Shown here: positions 20,220-31,265 of the stretch, piece by piece | Layout: each line of letters begins with the position of its first letter | How positions within the stretch are numbered: position 1 is the first letter of the stretch | Source: Branchiostoma floridae | Lineage: Eukaryota > Chordata > Leptocardii > Amphioxiformes > Branchiostomatidae | Direction: 5' to 3' | Assembly: GCF_000003815.2 (NCBI RefSeq) | Contig: NC_049987.1 | Coordinates: forward strand, 17,773,959 to 17,837,958 | DNA length: 64,000 nucleotides | Program-made: the position numbers and the translations under genes | The notes under the pieces: generated by a model | Seen by the model: only the letters and a program-made list of their open reading frames with translations | Database searches by the model: none | Told to the model about the DNA's origin: nothing

Positions 20220-23200
20220 ATGGCGGAACATGGTGAAGAGCACGAAGAAGAATCCAGGCGAGTTTGCGTTTTGCCTTTTTCAAATTGTGCTTTTAAATTA
20301 TCCATTGAAGGGGACTAAATTCTAAGATAGACAATTATTGAGGGGGGGGGGACCAAGAAATTCTTATGAAGCCTAGATCCGGTTTTGCCAGGGTTTCATT
20401 TCCGGTTGTAGGTCATGTTTGGTTATGTGACATATGTGCACATAAGATTGCACCACAGGCATACAGACACAAACAGACAGAAACGAACAGTGGAATTTTA
20501 CATGAAATACTGCACAAGTGATTGAATCTAAAAAAACAGTTTACAGAATAAAGTTATACTACTATTGCGTGTAGCTTGTGACTGAATGAAAAGAAACTCT
20601 TTGGAACACAATGCCAACATACCTTTAAAATTCTATGCATAACATTCATCGTCTGGACGAGGTTTTGCATACTAAATGTTGTAAATCATGATAAAATATT
20701 TTCGAAATATTTCCTAAACAATACTCAGAGCCCAGAATAATCTCTAGAAATTAAGTTTTGAATACCAGCAGATCATCCTTTTTTTAAAATTATGACAAAT
20801 GAAAAACAATAACAATATATCTGACAATTCAACATAATCAGGATCATAAACAATGACTCAACTACCATATCCTAGAGATGAAAATTAACTAGCTTTATCA
20901 GTTCTCAGAAGGACAGATTCTGGTTATGGCGATTGTCTTTGTGATCTTTAAAACTGTCTGTAGGTGAATAGAAAGATCACAGAGTGTTTTTTTCATTTTG
21001 AGACAACACAGAAGTGGTTAAAATGATTTATCAATGCGTAATACAAAAAAAAACATGTATGTGCATCGTAACACAAAAATGCACGTACATACAGGGTCAA
21101 AATAATACACGGCATTTTTTATTTGGAGTATGAAAGAAAACACTTGTATTGTGTGACTAAGATGTTTCTAGGTCAACCTAGCAGTTTGTTGGTTGTCAAG
21201 TCCTGCGAAAATGATGGAATTAACGCAGGTGACTATCTGGGCTAAAATCTAAGCTCTTGTCACAGCCTGCTCCCAGGGGTCTACAGTGGCTTTTGACAAA
21301 CCGAGCAAAGAGACAGATGTGGGTTTAACAGTAACAAAACATTCCAGAAGCCACGATTATTTGGGTTCCCTAAGGGACTGACCTCCCCCTAAAGTCATAA
21401 TCCTTTTCAGATTTATGTTTGTTCCAATCTCAGCACAAAAAGGGAACCCTATATCTACAACAAAGTCTTCACCCCTAAAATACGTGTAGGTGGTCAAGAA
21501 GTTCTCTTTTTTCCAGGTCGTGGCTCGGCAGCTGGTTCAGATGGTGCCCGACGTCTCCACAACTTCTTGCTGATGCTGAAACTCGAGTACTGAAATGTAC
21601 GCTGTCATCTTTCAGGTTTTTTTGGCGAGGCCTCAGGGACGGAGTCCGTTTGATTGTTTTTCATTTTTTTTGGCAATTGACCCCTCAGGACAGAGCCCAC
21701 TTATGTTTTGTTTTATGTTGAAACAAAAGAAATTCTTCATTCCTTATCACACATAGTCTATTGTATACACGTACTATGCACTATGATCCGCCCGATATAT
21801 CACCTGATACATGATAACATATGCTTGTCTATTCTAATCCGTAACATATATTACTACTATATTCTTACTAGATGTCAAATCGAGATTGGAGAGATTCTAC
21901 GTTCCAATCCCCAACGGCGGACGGATATGGACCCTCAAATTGGAGTCCAAAAAGCCGAACACACTTCCCATTGTCATGGTTCACGGGTTCGCAGCCGCAG
22001 CAGGGCTTTTCTTTCTAAATTTTGATGCCCTCGCTGAGCACCGATCTGTCTATGCGTTCGACGTACTCGGCTTTGGGCGAAGTTCTCGGCACGAGTTTAG
22101 CACTAAGCCAGACGTTGTGGAAGAAGAATTCGTGGATTCCATCGAAGAATGGAGGAAAGCTGTAGAGCTGAAGGAATTCATCTTGCTGGGACACAGCTTT
22201 GGCGGTTTTCTGGCGGCCTCCTACGCTATCAAACATCCCAGCAGAGTCAAGCACCTGATACTGGCCGAACCCTGGGGGTTTCCAGAGAAGACAGAGAAAG
22301 CTGCTAAGGAGTTTCGAGCTCAGGTATGGTATTGGCCTTCGCTTAAGACTTATAATTGATAAATTCAATACGGTGATTCGCAAGGTTCTTGAAACGTTAG
22401 GTTGCAGTTTAATTTCGTAAATAAGACTAGCCTGTGCTACTTTTAATTTGAGGCAAAATTCTTTGGTGTGCCCGTGATAGCCAGCATTAGTCAAGTGAAA
22501 AGAACTCCAAGACGAGACCTATCATTTTGATCGAAAACTTTAGGCAATGATAGTCATGAAACTTTCAAAGGACTAGTATGGAAAAAGCTTCCACGGACTT
22601 CCCCATGGGGTACAATCTGAAACTGTTTAAGTCAAGGGTTAACAGACATCTTTCTTCACAATACAGTATTGTAACCCAAAAGATTTTGATTGGCTCCATG
22701 AGCCTTCCTTTGCAGTGAACTCTAAGTACTAAATAAAAAAAGTAATATTTCGCGTATGCGTTCGCGTGAATGTAGGACTATTAGGTATGGTCATTTGTGA
22801 AATATATTTCTTGTTTCCGTATTGTTTCCATATAATAATTATGCTAACAGTATCAGCTATCGCCATAGCCAATGATTGGTTTTACAAATTCAAATCTAAA
22901 AACATCTAGGCTTAACCGTCCAACATGGCGGCCAAGGCTTACGTCATAGTCACGTGGGTCTTCTACAGTTTAACTTATGTAGACTAATATTTCTTGTTTT
23001 GTTACAGACGCCGTTCTTGACGAAGATTATGGATCCTGTACTGTCACACTTTAGCCTCTTGATGCCCTTTCGACTTGCAGGTCCATGGGGTGAGCACTGG
23101 TAAAAATAAGCACGACGGTTGTCTTATCAATGTAAACCAATACAAATGATATGTGTAGATAGATAATTGAAAGTCAAGCACTAGAAAGGCAACATTTTCC

Positions 23201-25006
23201 CTTTAGTCTTCTGAATGTAAGTTAATCTGTGACTGTAGTCAACATTATGTTACAATTTTAAGACTTTATATCCGTACACAAAATAAAGCTCTTACCAACA
23301 AGCTTTCGATCAGTCCTTTGATCCTTCTCAAGTTGAAATGACTCAAACGTCAGCAAAGGGTCACATGTGCTTGGCAGTCTTTTGTTAAGCTAGTGAAAAT
23401 GCAAGTAAAATACATCAGATTCTGCTTAGTTTTAGGACATGGTTGTAATTATACTAAACTATTATACGGGTCTTCTGTGCAAGAAATGTGCACATGTAAT
23501 TCAATGAAATCAGTTTTGCTATCGCAAACCTGTAGAAATGCTTGCATTATTGTGTGCGGGAAATGAAACTAATTCAAACCAACTTTGATATCGCAAACCT
23601 GTAAAACTTGCTTGCATCAACACAGTTAATATCTATAATTAACTTTGATTGGCTTCTGACAAAAGAAGACAGAAAAAGAAAACAACATCAGAAACAATAT
23701 GTTTTTCCCTACTTGGGAAAACATGATAAATATCACACAATCAGTCCGGTATATTGATTTATTCTATTCTGTTTTGTCAAAGGTCCCCAGCTTTTGCAGA
23801 TTTTACGGCCGGATATAAGAACCAAATTTGCAGACGGGTTTCAGGACAACACTGTGGTTAACTACCTCTATCACTGCGTTGCACAACCACCAAGGTAGGG
23901 GGCGTTTGGTTACCCTAACCAAGAAGGCTTGCTTTCTAACTTTGTTTCCTCGTGGTTAGTCTTAACGGATTCTTGATATGGAATGTACAGAATTTATGAT
24001 ATTTGGCATGTGAGGAGGTGTCGATACAGCAAAGAGAACGTTGGATTTTGGGCCTCCCTGCGACTGTCTATGGTACTGCAGCTGAAGTTTTCAGTTTTGG
24101 TATCTCGTTTTCGTGCCGGCCGTCGACACCATTGTCTAACAGTTGAAAGCTGTTTGGCTCTTTGAACCTCCTATTGGTTTAAACTGATTCCGTCCGTTTG
24201 ATTGGTAGTATGAAATTTGGAAGTCAAGAAGGGATGAACAGATTTCCCCAATTTTTGGCGACGCCTCATGACGAGCCTAACGGTATATAGTATGCGCCCG
24301 ATTGGCAAGAATTCCCAGAATTGTACAGGAATTTCAGGATTTGTTTGGTCTTCTTCTTCTGTATAAATAGCTGATGGCATGTATTCTGCGGCATATATTT
24401 CAGTGCTGAGACGGCATTTAAGACCCTACACAGTGAAGGCTGGGAGTGGGCCAAGAACCCCATGCTTCCTCGCATGACCAGCTTGGACCCAAATGTGCCA
24501 ATCACATTCATCTATGGTGTAGACTCATGGATGGACAGCAGGACAGGAAAACAGACAGCAGTTCTACGGAAAGATTCACAAGTGGACGTCATTGTAAGAA
24601 CCTTAAGTTTAAAAATATTTCTTTGTGTATCAATGCGTATCTTCGCATAATCCTAAAAATCCTCAAATTTAGTGCTCTTTCATTTGTTATCTGGTATAAT
24701 GTATTTTTATTGCATAGTACGTTTGGAGCATTTTTCGTGGTACTGTACCTCCAAGTTATTGTATTTGAGAATTGGACAAAATACAATTAAATACAACGAT
24801 GTCTGAAATGCATATATCATATTCATACATTTCTTGCTTTTAGCAAGTCAGCAGTTAATATATGTATGCATGAATGTTAGAATGCATATTTCTGGTTTTA
24901 TTCACAGTTTATTCGGAATGCTGGCCACCACATGTTCGCGGAGCAACATGTCGACTTCAATAGAGAGTTGGCGAGGGTGTGTAGAAAAACGGACAGAGCA
25001 CAGTAA
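20220..25006 (+). CDS. ABHD4/ABHD5-like alpha/beta hydrolase, copy 2 (complete)
   Basis: Seven exons: 20220-20257, 21517-21596, 21872-22323, 23008-23089, 23783-23894, 24404-24593 and 24908-25006, giving 350 residues, matching the family's usual length of about 340-350. Oxyanion loop HGFAAAAG; nucleophile Ser148 in GHSFGG, so it is ABHD4-like rather than like ABHD5, where the serine is lost. Acid loop ITFIYGVDSWMD; catalytic His325 in NAGHHMFAEQ. The family's H-x4-D motif is H-x4-E here. The SWLGSWFRWCPTSPQLL segment in exon 2 matches the ABHD4 N-terminus. The exon 1 donor is CCAG|GCGAGT, a non-canonical GC donor where copies 3 and 4 have GTGAGT. Expected role: cytosolic hydrolase of N-acyl or lysophospholipids. 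Substrate is inferred from family only. Confidence 0.9.
22570..22735 (+). mobile_element. Possible LINE 3' remnant in intron 3 of ABHD copy 2
   Basis: One frame reads LFKSRVNRHLSSQY followed by a stop, resembling the FKSRLDRHL-type C-terminus of many non-LTR reverse transcriptases, with a degenerate W-x-x-LP upstream. Short and frame-broken; family not determined. Confidence 0.4.
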
Positions 25007-25140
25007 TTCTCAGTTTTGTAACTGAAAGTTACAGTTTAGTGTTAGCTTTTAGAATAGACACATTCTATACTGTTAGACACATTTGTTTAACTCCTTTCAT
25101 GATATCGATACCTGCAATTAGCCATTAGGCAATAATTTGT

Positions 25141-25146
25141 AATAAA
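25141..25146 (+). terminator. Probable polyadenylation signal of ABHD copy 2
   Basis: AATAAA 135 bp after the stop codon, followed by T-rich sequence. Confidence 0.45.
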
Positions 25147-25186
25147 CTGTTATCAATCCTGACAACAAATGTGGTATTAGTAAACA

Positions 25187-25383
25187 CAGGGCTTGAAATA
25201 CTTTTTTCTGCATACCTGAACTGGTGCAGGTAACATTGAAAATTACCTGCATCAGACAAATTTTACCTGTACCACTCTGGATTTGGGAAGTATGGATCAT
25301 ACTAAAATTGTTCAGGAACAAGTGCTATTTTTTTAACTTATACTTATACTATAGTGTATATGCAGGTGGTATTTCGAGCCCTG
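25187..25383. mobile_element. hAT-like MITE
   Basis: Terminal inverted repeats CAGGGCTTGAAATAC (25187) and GTATTTCGAGCCCTG (ending 25383), with inner TGCAGGT-type matches. The flanking octamers AGTAAACA and ACTACACA agree at 6 of 8 positions, consistent with an old 8-bp target duplication as made by hAT elements. Non-autonomous, 197 bp. Confidence 0.75.
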
Positions 25384-25489
25384 ACTACACAGCGCAGCGG
25401 AAGAGTTATTCACATCAAAATTATTTCAAGTCTACTGTAATGTCCGAAATAATGTAAGGTAAGAAAGCAGTATGAATAGTATTATCATA

Positions 25490-25556
25490 TATCTATATTC
25501 ATCTATACCTATCTATCTATCTTATAGTATCTATCTCTTTATCGATTTATCTTAAG
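25490..25556. repeat. (TATC)n microsatellite, interrupted
   Basis: Repeated TCTA/TATC tetranucleotides. Confidence 0.8.
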
Positions 25557-26879
25557 TTTGACATTGGCTTTATTTGGATCCATAATTAGCTAGACATTTA
25601 TGCTACCTATTCTTCTTGTAGTCTTACACATAAAATACATCAATACAATACAACATTACATAAAGGACATGATAGAAAACTACAAAAATAATCACAGTAA
25701 CTTGCCTAATTAATATTGGGATGTTGTTTTTATCTGAGTGATGTGTCTGGTTACTCCTGTGTACATAGTAACATTGCCTGCATCACAGTTTATGGGGGGC
25801 ATCTATATCTCGACTTTGAGACTTGGTTGACCTTCATAGAATATGCATGAAATCAAATAACTCCATAAGTATCTTTGCCAATGCGATGATGTTTATTTGT
25901 ATGTATAAAATAAAACGAAATAAGTGAAAAAGGTCACTAACTGAAACATACTAATTCTCTTGGTAAGTGATAGCCACCTTGTGATGGTCTTGACTATGGC
26001 TGACCTTAGTCGGAGGCTCGAAGAGTTTCTCTTTTCTTATTTACTTGAAGTTCTCCACCAAACAAGGATCATGGAGCCACTTATGCGTTTCTGGTTACAG
26101 TACTGGATTTTGAAGACAGATGCTTGTTGTTTATCTTTGTCCTAAAAATTCTCTAGCTCCTTTTAATTCCAGATGATTAGTATAAAGGCTACATGTCTGC
26201 TCAGTACTCAGTATTGCCAGGTAAAGAGAATGGAAGTACGGTGAGGTATTAGTCAAAATACTGATCCACCTGATATGCAGATGTGGGCTAAACTAATATG
26301 GGGAAGTTACTGATAACTCAAGTACTTTATTTAAGTTAAGAGGACGCCATTTGTGTATTACAGATAGTGTTACAGCGTATGTATGTTTTGTATGACACTA
26401 AATCCTGAATATTGTTTGGCGGTCTGTTCTCACCGTTCTCTCTCCCTGAGAACTACAGTGACTTTTGTGGCACCAAAAGGGCATGAAAAACAAATCCATT
26501 TCTGTTTTGGCTTTTAATCCAAGGCTCGGGCACGCCCTTGAGCTCAAGTCCAGTTTAGTTATGCAAGGGAATAATTCTAAAGCACAATAACTGTACTTAG
26601 AATGGAAGGATATCCCTCAAGCTGCAAAACCAACTGTTTTGTTTAAGAGGTCACAGGGGTCAATTGTGGTTTAAGACAGGATGCATCACACTAAGTGCGG
26701 AAGAATACACCGAAGGAATGCTCCAGCCCAAATGCAACATTCACTGCCCCCTCCAAAAACGTCACTTCATTCTTACTGTTACACATATATAACCAACGAT
26801 GAATTATGTTCAATTTTGTGGCGGATTATTAAACTTGTGAATTGGAATGAATTGGGGACTATTTTGTTCTCTTTTTTTT

Positions 26880-26912
26880 ACCGTGCACTACTATTATCGC
26901 GGAAGAACTTGG
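26880..26912 (+). promoter_or_regulatory. Conserved promoter-proximal block of ABHD copy 3
   Basis: GTGCACTACTATTATCGCGGAAGA-type sequence about 115 bp upstream of the start codon is matched by GTGCACTGCCTCTTTATCGC GGAGGA at 33307-33332, about 110 bp upstream of copy 4. Conservation at the same distance in otherwise diverged flanks suggests a core-promoter or transcription-start element. Inference only. Confidence 0.3.
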
Positions 26913-27003
26913 GCGTGCATCGCCCAGACGATGCGACCGAATTATATATATGCTAAAAAGATCTGTGATCTGGTCACCCACTTAACATAACACTTTACAT
27001 AAC

Positions 27004-30000
27004 ATGGCGAGAAATGTTGGTGAGCACGAAGGGAGCACTGAATCCAGGTGAGTTTGAGTTTGATGTTTAGAATGCTGCCTTTTGAGCATCTATGAATGGA
27101 GGCTATGGTAAGAGATGGACGTGCAGTTTTGCTGGATGGAATCAGGCTTTGTCAACTATAAAGGGTGGGGTTCTGAAATAATTGGGTCATGAGAAATAAA
27201 TTGTATATCTGTTATTGATAAATAGTATTTTCAAGCAAATGTTAGCTCCAACATGCGTTTCCGTCTTTTATTAGTATTCAGTCGTCTCTGTTGTGGTGCC
27301 CTCATTCCAGATTTTTGGACCCTGTGATTTTTTTTGGCCCTCTCCAAATTTTGAATATGTAGCATGACCAAAGAACAACAGAATCCAACATCGGTAATAA
27401 CATACCCTTTCGTTATAGAAGGCAAGTACATACTAGATAAGTCAGGCACCCCTACCCCCCGTCAGCTTTGATAGTTCTTAACAGTAATGAAACATCGGAA
27501 AAGCCACGGTTCCTAAAGTTGCCTCCAAAAAGGACCACAACCTTTCACAAAGTCATAATCCTTGTGGTAAATGTTTGTGTAATTGTCAGCATAATAAGGG
27601 AGCATTCCCATAATTAGATCTACATCACAAAAGTTCCCATCGCAAAACGGGCGTCTGTGGAGAGGCGGGCCCGAGTATTTAAATCAAATCTGTTTTTCCA
27701 GGTCCTGGCTCGGCAGCTGGTTCAGATGGTGCCCGACATCTCCACAACTTCTTGCTGATGCTGAAACTCGAGTACTGAAATGTATGTAAGTTTTTTTGCC
27801 GCTTCCCAGGGACGGAGCCCGTTCCATTGCAATAGGATAATTTTACCTTAAAGTGTTTCTGTTTTCTAATTGTGCATTTTTAACTACTTTCCACGTACAC
27901 TCAAGTTTGCCTATTACTTTAACATCCATCTATCTATTAATAATTACGGACATGAACTGGTCAATTACGTAACGTTAGATACGTTTTCCTCACTAGATGT
28001 CAAATCGAGATTGGAGAGATTCTACGAAACAATCCCTAATGGCGGACGGATTTGGACCCTCAAAGTGTTTCAAAGAAAAACAGAAACCCTCCCCATTGTG
28101 ATGGTTCACGGTTTCGCCGGCGCAGCAGGGGTGTTTTTCTTAAATTTCGATGCCCTCGCCGAACATCGCGCTGTCTACGCGTTCGATCTACTCGGCTTCG
28201 GGCGTAGTTCTCGGTACAAGTTTAGCACGAAGCCAGACGTTGCGGAAGAGGAATTCGTGGATTCCATTGAAGAGTGGAGGAAGGGTGTAGGGCTGGAGAA
28301 GTTCATTCTCATGGGGCATAGCTTTGGCGGTTTTCTGGCGGCCTCCTACGCTATCAAACATCCCAGCCGAGTCAAGCACCTGGTACTGGCCGACCCCTGG
28401 GGGTTTCCAGAAAAGACGGAGCAAGCTGCTGAGATACTAAAACCTCGGGTATGTTAATTTCTCTGCATTTTGGCTTGCGATGGAAACATACGACTGATTG
28501 CAATTATATTTATCAAAGTGTATTCTTATATGCACAAATTGAAATCTCCGAAAACGTCAAGGTTTAACCATACAATATGGCGGGCAATGTTTATGTCACA
28601 AACACAGTCATGATACGCCTATAAGCTAAAGGTCCAGTTCGTCTGGTTGAAGCAATTCATTTTGTTCTTTTTTTCAGGTACCGCTTTTGGTGAAAATTTT
28701 GTTTCCGTTACTTGAACATTTTAACCCCTTGGCAATCTTTAGAGTTGCAGGACCATTAGGTGAGTATAAGCTTCTTTTACCGACTTTAATCTTTTATAAG
28801 TGACACTTGTGTTTAAGAGCTTTGGCAGGGACAATTTGACACTGTTAATAAGTGAATTAGTAACTTATTTCAAAATAANNNNNNNNNNNNNNNNNNNNNN
28901 NNNNNNNNNNNNNNNNNNNNNNNNNNNNNNNNNNNNNNNNNNNNNNNNNNNNNNNNNNNNNNNNNNNNNNNNNNNNNNNNNNNNNNNNNNNNNNNNNNNN
29001 NNNNNNNNNNNNNNNNNNNNNNNNNNNNNNNNNNNNNNNNNNNNNNNNNNNNNNNNNNNNNNNNNNNNNNNNNNNNNNNNNNNNNNNNNNNNNNNNNNNN
29101 NNNNNNNNCTCTGCCATTTCTTCGTCGGCATCAGGGCCTCCTCGTAAATTAGAGTTCGCAGACTTTTCGTACGATCGAATCGAATCGCGCCCTAATGTGA
29201 GGGGGGTATAACTCGATACATCTAAGACTATCAATCAATGTAAGATTGTCAATCAATCAATCAATCAATTAGGTATCCTCAAGGTTGTGATCTTTAACTT
29301 ATACACTGGCTTTTTATCGCGAGCCTCTGAGAAAAAAAGAGGGCTTCTTCTAAATCTTACATATTACATCTTACAGAAAAAGGTCATAAACCATCATTAT
29401 GACCGGACAAAGGCTTGTGACAATATTCAATGAAGGACTAGGCTGTGCGTCCATGTTATAAGCTCACGGACTATGAGAAAAAATCAAGGGCTTTTTTCCA
29501 AACCTTACATTTTATATCTTACAGACACGGGTCATTAACCATCATGATGAATTAACAAGCGATTGTGACAATGATGCACTAGCCTACTTTTTTATCATAA
29601 GACACAGGCACCAAAGCAAGAAAAAAAAACACGAGGCTTTTTTCCAAAGCTTGCACTTTATTACATCTTACAAACACATAACGCAGTGCGCCAACATCAT
29701 ATCTCCCATAATAAGTCATGGAGTGTTAGTCAAAGATGGATTTATATCTTCAGTGTATGTAGAGAATGTTTAACACACGTGCACATAAATTTGGTGCATT
29801 TACTAACTTTTGAATGTTTTGTCACATGCAGGTCCACACCTATTGCGTTGGGTGAGGCAAGACATAAGAACCAAGTACTCGGCGTTTCAGGACAACACGG
29901 TGCTTGACTACGGGTATCATTGCTTAGCACAGCCCCCGAGGTAGATAAGACTTTGTCAATCAACTTCGCCAAAAACATTGTTTTCGGTAGCTTGGTGTTT

Positions 30001-31265
30001 CTTTTTCTTTGTGTTGGGTTTCTATAGTATATATTATAACTCAATAAGGATGACTATTGATCAGATATAATACGTCAATACAGTAAAGGACAGGTTGTAC
30101 TCGTAGTAAAGGGGCATCCAATAGTCTTCTTTAAATTTGCTCTCCAACGAAACATATACTGTGGTCACGATGTTAAAGTATACTTCACCTAACACTAACT
30201 TGTAACTCATGAAATAAGTGTTGGATCGGCATAGTGACTAGAACTAGTACTACAGGGGTGTATTTGTTGAAAACTTTCAAGCAGGCAATCTTGATGAGTC
30301 GATTGCCATGTATTTGTCTTCATATTATCCTTTTTCTAGAATTTATTCTTTATTGCTCATGTTCTTATGCATATCTCAGCGCAGAGACAGCATTTAGCAA
30401 CTTGCGACAAAGAAGAGGCTTCGAATGGGCTAAGAACCCTATGCTTCCTCGCCTGACTAGCTTGCGCCCGAATGTACCAATCACATTCATCTATGGTGCA
30501 AACTCATTGATTGACAAGAAGACAGGAATGCTGACATCAATGTTACGGAAAGGTTCCTATGTCGACATTATTGTAAGAACTTATTTTCTTTCTTTCTCCT
30601 CTAGTTGATAAATATAAAACATGCAATTGTAATTCTAATTCTGTAATTTATTCCGAAACGGGAGTTTTGTAGTGACTGCTGTTCATAACGGAGATGTTTG
30701 TTACCAATATGTCGAGATGGATTGGATGGATTGTTTTGATATTTGTTATGTGGGTAGGTCTATAAAGGACTTGAAATGCTCGGATGATAGGCCATCTAGC
30801 GGCACGTCTTGTTACTACAGCTGAACTTTCGGTCTTGGTATAAAGTTTGGTATTGTGTATGTGTTTTGCACATTAAATCAACGTTAGTTATGAAGTTGTG
30901 CTAATATTATATGTATATACTATACGGTAACCGTTGTTACCGTTAACAGTCAAAGAAGCAATACATGGTAAATGCACTGTTTGCTTACGTTGTAGATATC
31001 TAACTTCCTTATTTAGTTATTCATCGTCTCAAATTTATCTGCACACAACCATCAAGGCACATATATGCACAGAAAAATATTTAAACACTGTATCCTTCAT
31101 CCATATTATCAAAAGTTAATAATTCATAAATTATGTTCTATTCTTCTCTTCTTTTTTTGTATGTAGTACATTGCGAACGCAGGGCATCAGTTGCATGCCC
31201 AACAGTATGGTGACTTCAACAGAGAGTTGGTGAGGGTATGCAAAAATGCGGACAGGGCACAGTAA
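27004..31265 (+). CDS. ABHD4/ABHD5-like alpha/beta hydrolase, copy 3 (complete)
   Basis: Seven exons: 27004-27047, 27702-27781, 27997-28448, 28678-28759, 29832-29940, 30380-30572 and 31167-31265, giving 352 residues. Oxyanion loop HGFAGAAG, nucleophile Ser150 in GHSFGG, final NAGHQLHAQQ with catalytic His327. The acid loop reads IYGANSLID: the residue two after the YG pair plus one is Asn where the other copies have Asp, but the Asp at the end of that motif is kept. The H-x4-D motif has become H-x4-Q. Exon 5 is one codon shorter and exon 6 one codon longer than in copy 2, so phase is preserved. The 230-N gap is inside intron 4 and does not affect the coding exons. It is the most diverged of the three complete copies. 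Confidence 0.9.
28879..29108. other. Assembly gap (230 N)
   Basis: Run of N within intron 4 of ABHD copy 3, next to microsatellite and tandem-repeat DNA. Confidence 0.95.
29226..29271. repeat. (CAAT)n microsatellite
   Basis: Repeated ATCA/CAAT tetranucleotides in intron 4 of ABHD copy 3. Confidence 0.85.
29330..29690. repeat. Diverged tandem repeat, unit about 142 bp, 2.5 copies
   Basis: GAGAAAAAAAGAGGGCTTCTT (about 29330), GAGAAAAAATCAAGGGCTTTT (about 29474) and AGAAAAAAAAACACGAGGCTTTT (about 29617) each start a unit that continues with CTTACA..TTA.ATCTTACA and ACCATCAT.ATGA. Confidence 0.75.

Larger units (their letters stand above)
25384..27003. other. Intergenic region between ABHD copies 2 and 3
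   Basis: Contains a TATC microsatellite (about 25490-25556). From about 26380 it carries a 5' flank that aligns with the flank of copy 4 (about 32830 onwards): shared blocks include GAATATTG/GAAGATTA, TGAGAA.C.CAGTGACTT and AAACAAATCCATT. No additional gene recognised. Confidence 0.5.

Noticed and set aside
30480-30510. Declaring ABHD copy 3 catalytically dead because of the Asp to Asn change
   Set aside because: The second Asp of the loop is kept and aligns with the Asp I believe is the acid in ABHD5, so inactivity is not supported.
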